A stretch of DNA of 64,000 nucleotides from Gloeocapsa sp. UFS-A4-WI-NPMV-4B04 (GTDB lineage Bacteria; Cyanobacteriota; Cyanobacteriia; Cyanobacteriales; Chroococcidiopsidaceae). The stretch lies in NCBI GenBank assembly GCA_019359535.1, contig JAHHHE010000002.1, positions 1 to 64,000 of the forward strand, read 5' to 3'. Of this stretch, positions 63,384 through 64,000 are shown piece by piece. The notes below the pieces were generated by a model. That model had not been told where the DNA came from. It saw only the letters and a list, made by a program, of their open reading frames with translations, and did not search any database. Each line of letters begins with the position of its first letter. Position 1 is the stretch's first letter. A program made the translations under genes and the position numbers.

Positions 63384-64000
63384 TCATCTCAAGCCAGATT
63401 GTACACGCCAAAGGCTAGCATAAATTCGTTCTTGCTCAAGTAATTGTTCATGCGTTCCCTGTTCTACTAAGAAGCCATGTTCCATCACATAGATACAATC
63501 GGCATTACGGACAGTAGAAAGGCGATGCGCGATCGCAATTGTTGTTCTATCTATGGTAATTCGTTCGAGCGATCGCTGGATTGCTGCTTCAGTTTCATTA
63601 TCCACAGCAGATGTAGCCTCATCCAAAATTAGGATTGGTGGATTCTTCAAAATAGCACGTGCGATCGCGATTCTTTGTCGTTGTCCACCCGATAACTTTT
63701 GCCCACGCTCACCCACAATCGTTTCATACTCTTGAGGCAATTGCATGATAAATTCGTGAGCTTCAGCAACCTTAGCCGCCTCTATGATCTGATTCAAAGT
63801 AGCATCAGGACTACCATAGGCAATATTCTCTGCTACAGTGCCATGAAATAGAAATACATCTTGACTGACTAAGCCAATACACGCTCGTAAATCCCTAAAC
63901 TTCAAGTCACGGATTTCAATATCATCAAGAGTAATACTTCCTGATTGCACTTCGTACAGTCGAAGTAAAAGTTTTACTAATGTACTTTTACCTGAACCAG
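63384..64000 (-). CDS. ABC exporter, ATPase part (cut by window edge)
   Basis: The minus-strand frame is open to the right edge: it begins within Walker A ([16 protein letters not shown]). It then has the Q-loop [20 protein letters not shown], the signature motif [20 protein letters not shown], Walker [17 protein letters not shown] and the His switch [12 protein letters not shown]. The end [17 protein letters not shown] is typical for half-size exporters of the MsbA/lipid or peptide type, with the membrane domain N-terminal and so beyond the window. Its substrate cannot be deduced. Confidence 0.93.
   Translation of the reverse strand, partial: GSGKSTLVKLLLRLYEVQSGSITLDDIEIRDLKFRDLRACIGLVSQDVFLFHGTVAENIAYGSPDATLNQIIEAAKVAEAHEFIMQLPQEYETIVGERGQKLSGGQRQRIAIARAILKNPPILILDEATSAVDNETEAAIQRSLERITIDRTTIAIAHRLSTVRNADCIYVMEHGFLVEQGTHEQLLEQERIYASLWRVQSGLR

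Overview
The window is a stretch of cyanobacterial chromosome. Cyanobacterial marker genes are present (psbZ, nblA, a CcmS-type carboxysome chaperone, the ebo cluster, a BciB-type divinyl reductase, DUF1822 and DUF928 proteins). The HIP1 octamer GCGATCGC is scattered through most of the sequence, and short GC-rich tandem repeats of the kind common in filamentous and Chroococcidiopsis-like cyanobacteria occur inside and between genes. The species cannot be named from the sequence alone.

Layout. 1-0.73 kb: edge of an IS5-type transposase and a frameshifted membrane protein. 1.4-8.7 kb: kdpA-kdpB-kdpF/G-kdpC-short kdpD potassium uptake operon, with anmK overlapping its end. 9.3-17.1 kb: housekeeping genes (nblA, PP2C phosphatase, ABC1 kinase, a DUF6825-like protein, a DHH-CBS-CBS-CCA polymerase fusion, psbZ, ribH). 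17.2-27.2 kb: a roughly 10 kb genomic island inserted in tRNA-Gly(GCC), bounded by 43-bp direct repeats. It has a tyrosine integrase next to the left repeat and lacks HIP1. Its cargo is poorly known: ribbon-helix-helix proteins, a frameshifted RHH/GIY-YIG protein, two HEPN-like proteins, a three-gene overlapping operon with a PD-(D/E)XK nuclease, and a family of non-coding repeats, two copies of which flank that operon in direct orientation. 27.4-31.8 kb: zinc-ribbon membrane protein, proA, an unlisted 46-codon membrane ORF, a delta-9 type desaturase and a PLP lyase. 32.9-44.4 kb: a two-partner secretion locus (decayed TpsA tail, TpsB pore, CHAT-TPR protein), a degenerate ISKra4-type insertion sequence, and an opposed operon sigma factor-DUF1822-CHASE2/CHAT-DUF928.

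45.1-52.0 kb: complete eboABCDEF cluster (known in other cyanobacteria to help export scytonemin precursors), then convergent bciB. 53.4-55 kb: a decayed short-chain dehydrogenase and a small secreted protein. 55.3-61.3 kb: four tightly packed genes on the minus strand (DUF815 AAA+ ATPase, membrane-anchored coiled-coil protein with a TerB-C-like tail, DUF2791/BrxD-like ATPase, Lhr/BrxHI-like helicase); this resembles parts of BREX and Ter-type stress or defence modules and is one of the two most interesting loci. 61.4-64 kb: TMEM14 protein, Uma2 remnant, an unknown gene, ccmS and the ATPase end of an ABC exporter.

The best candidates for undescribed biology are the tRNA-Gly island with its repeat-flanked nuclease operon, and the DUF815/coiled-coil/BrxD/helicase operon. 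A second theme is repeat insertion into coding sequence: at least six genes carry in-frame insertions of dispersed or tandem repeats (kdpB, anmK, the CCA fusion, the CHAT-TPR gene twice, eboE).
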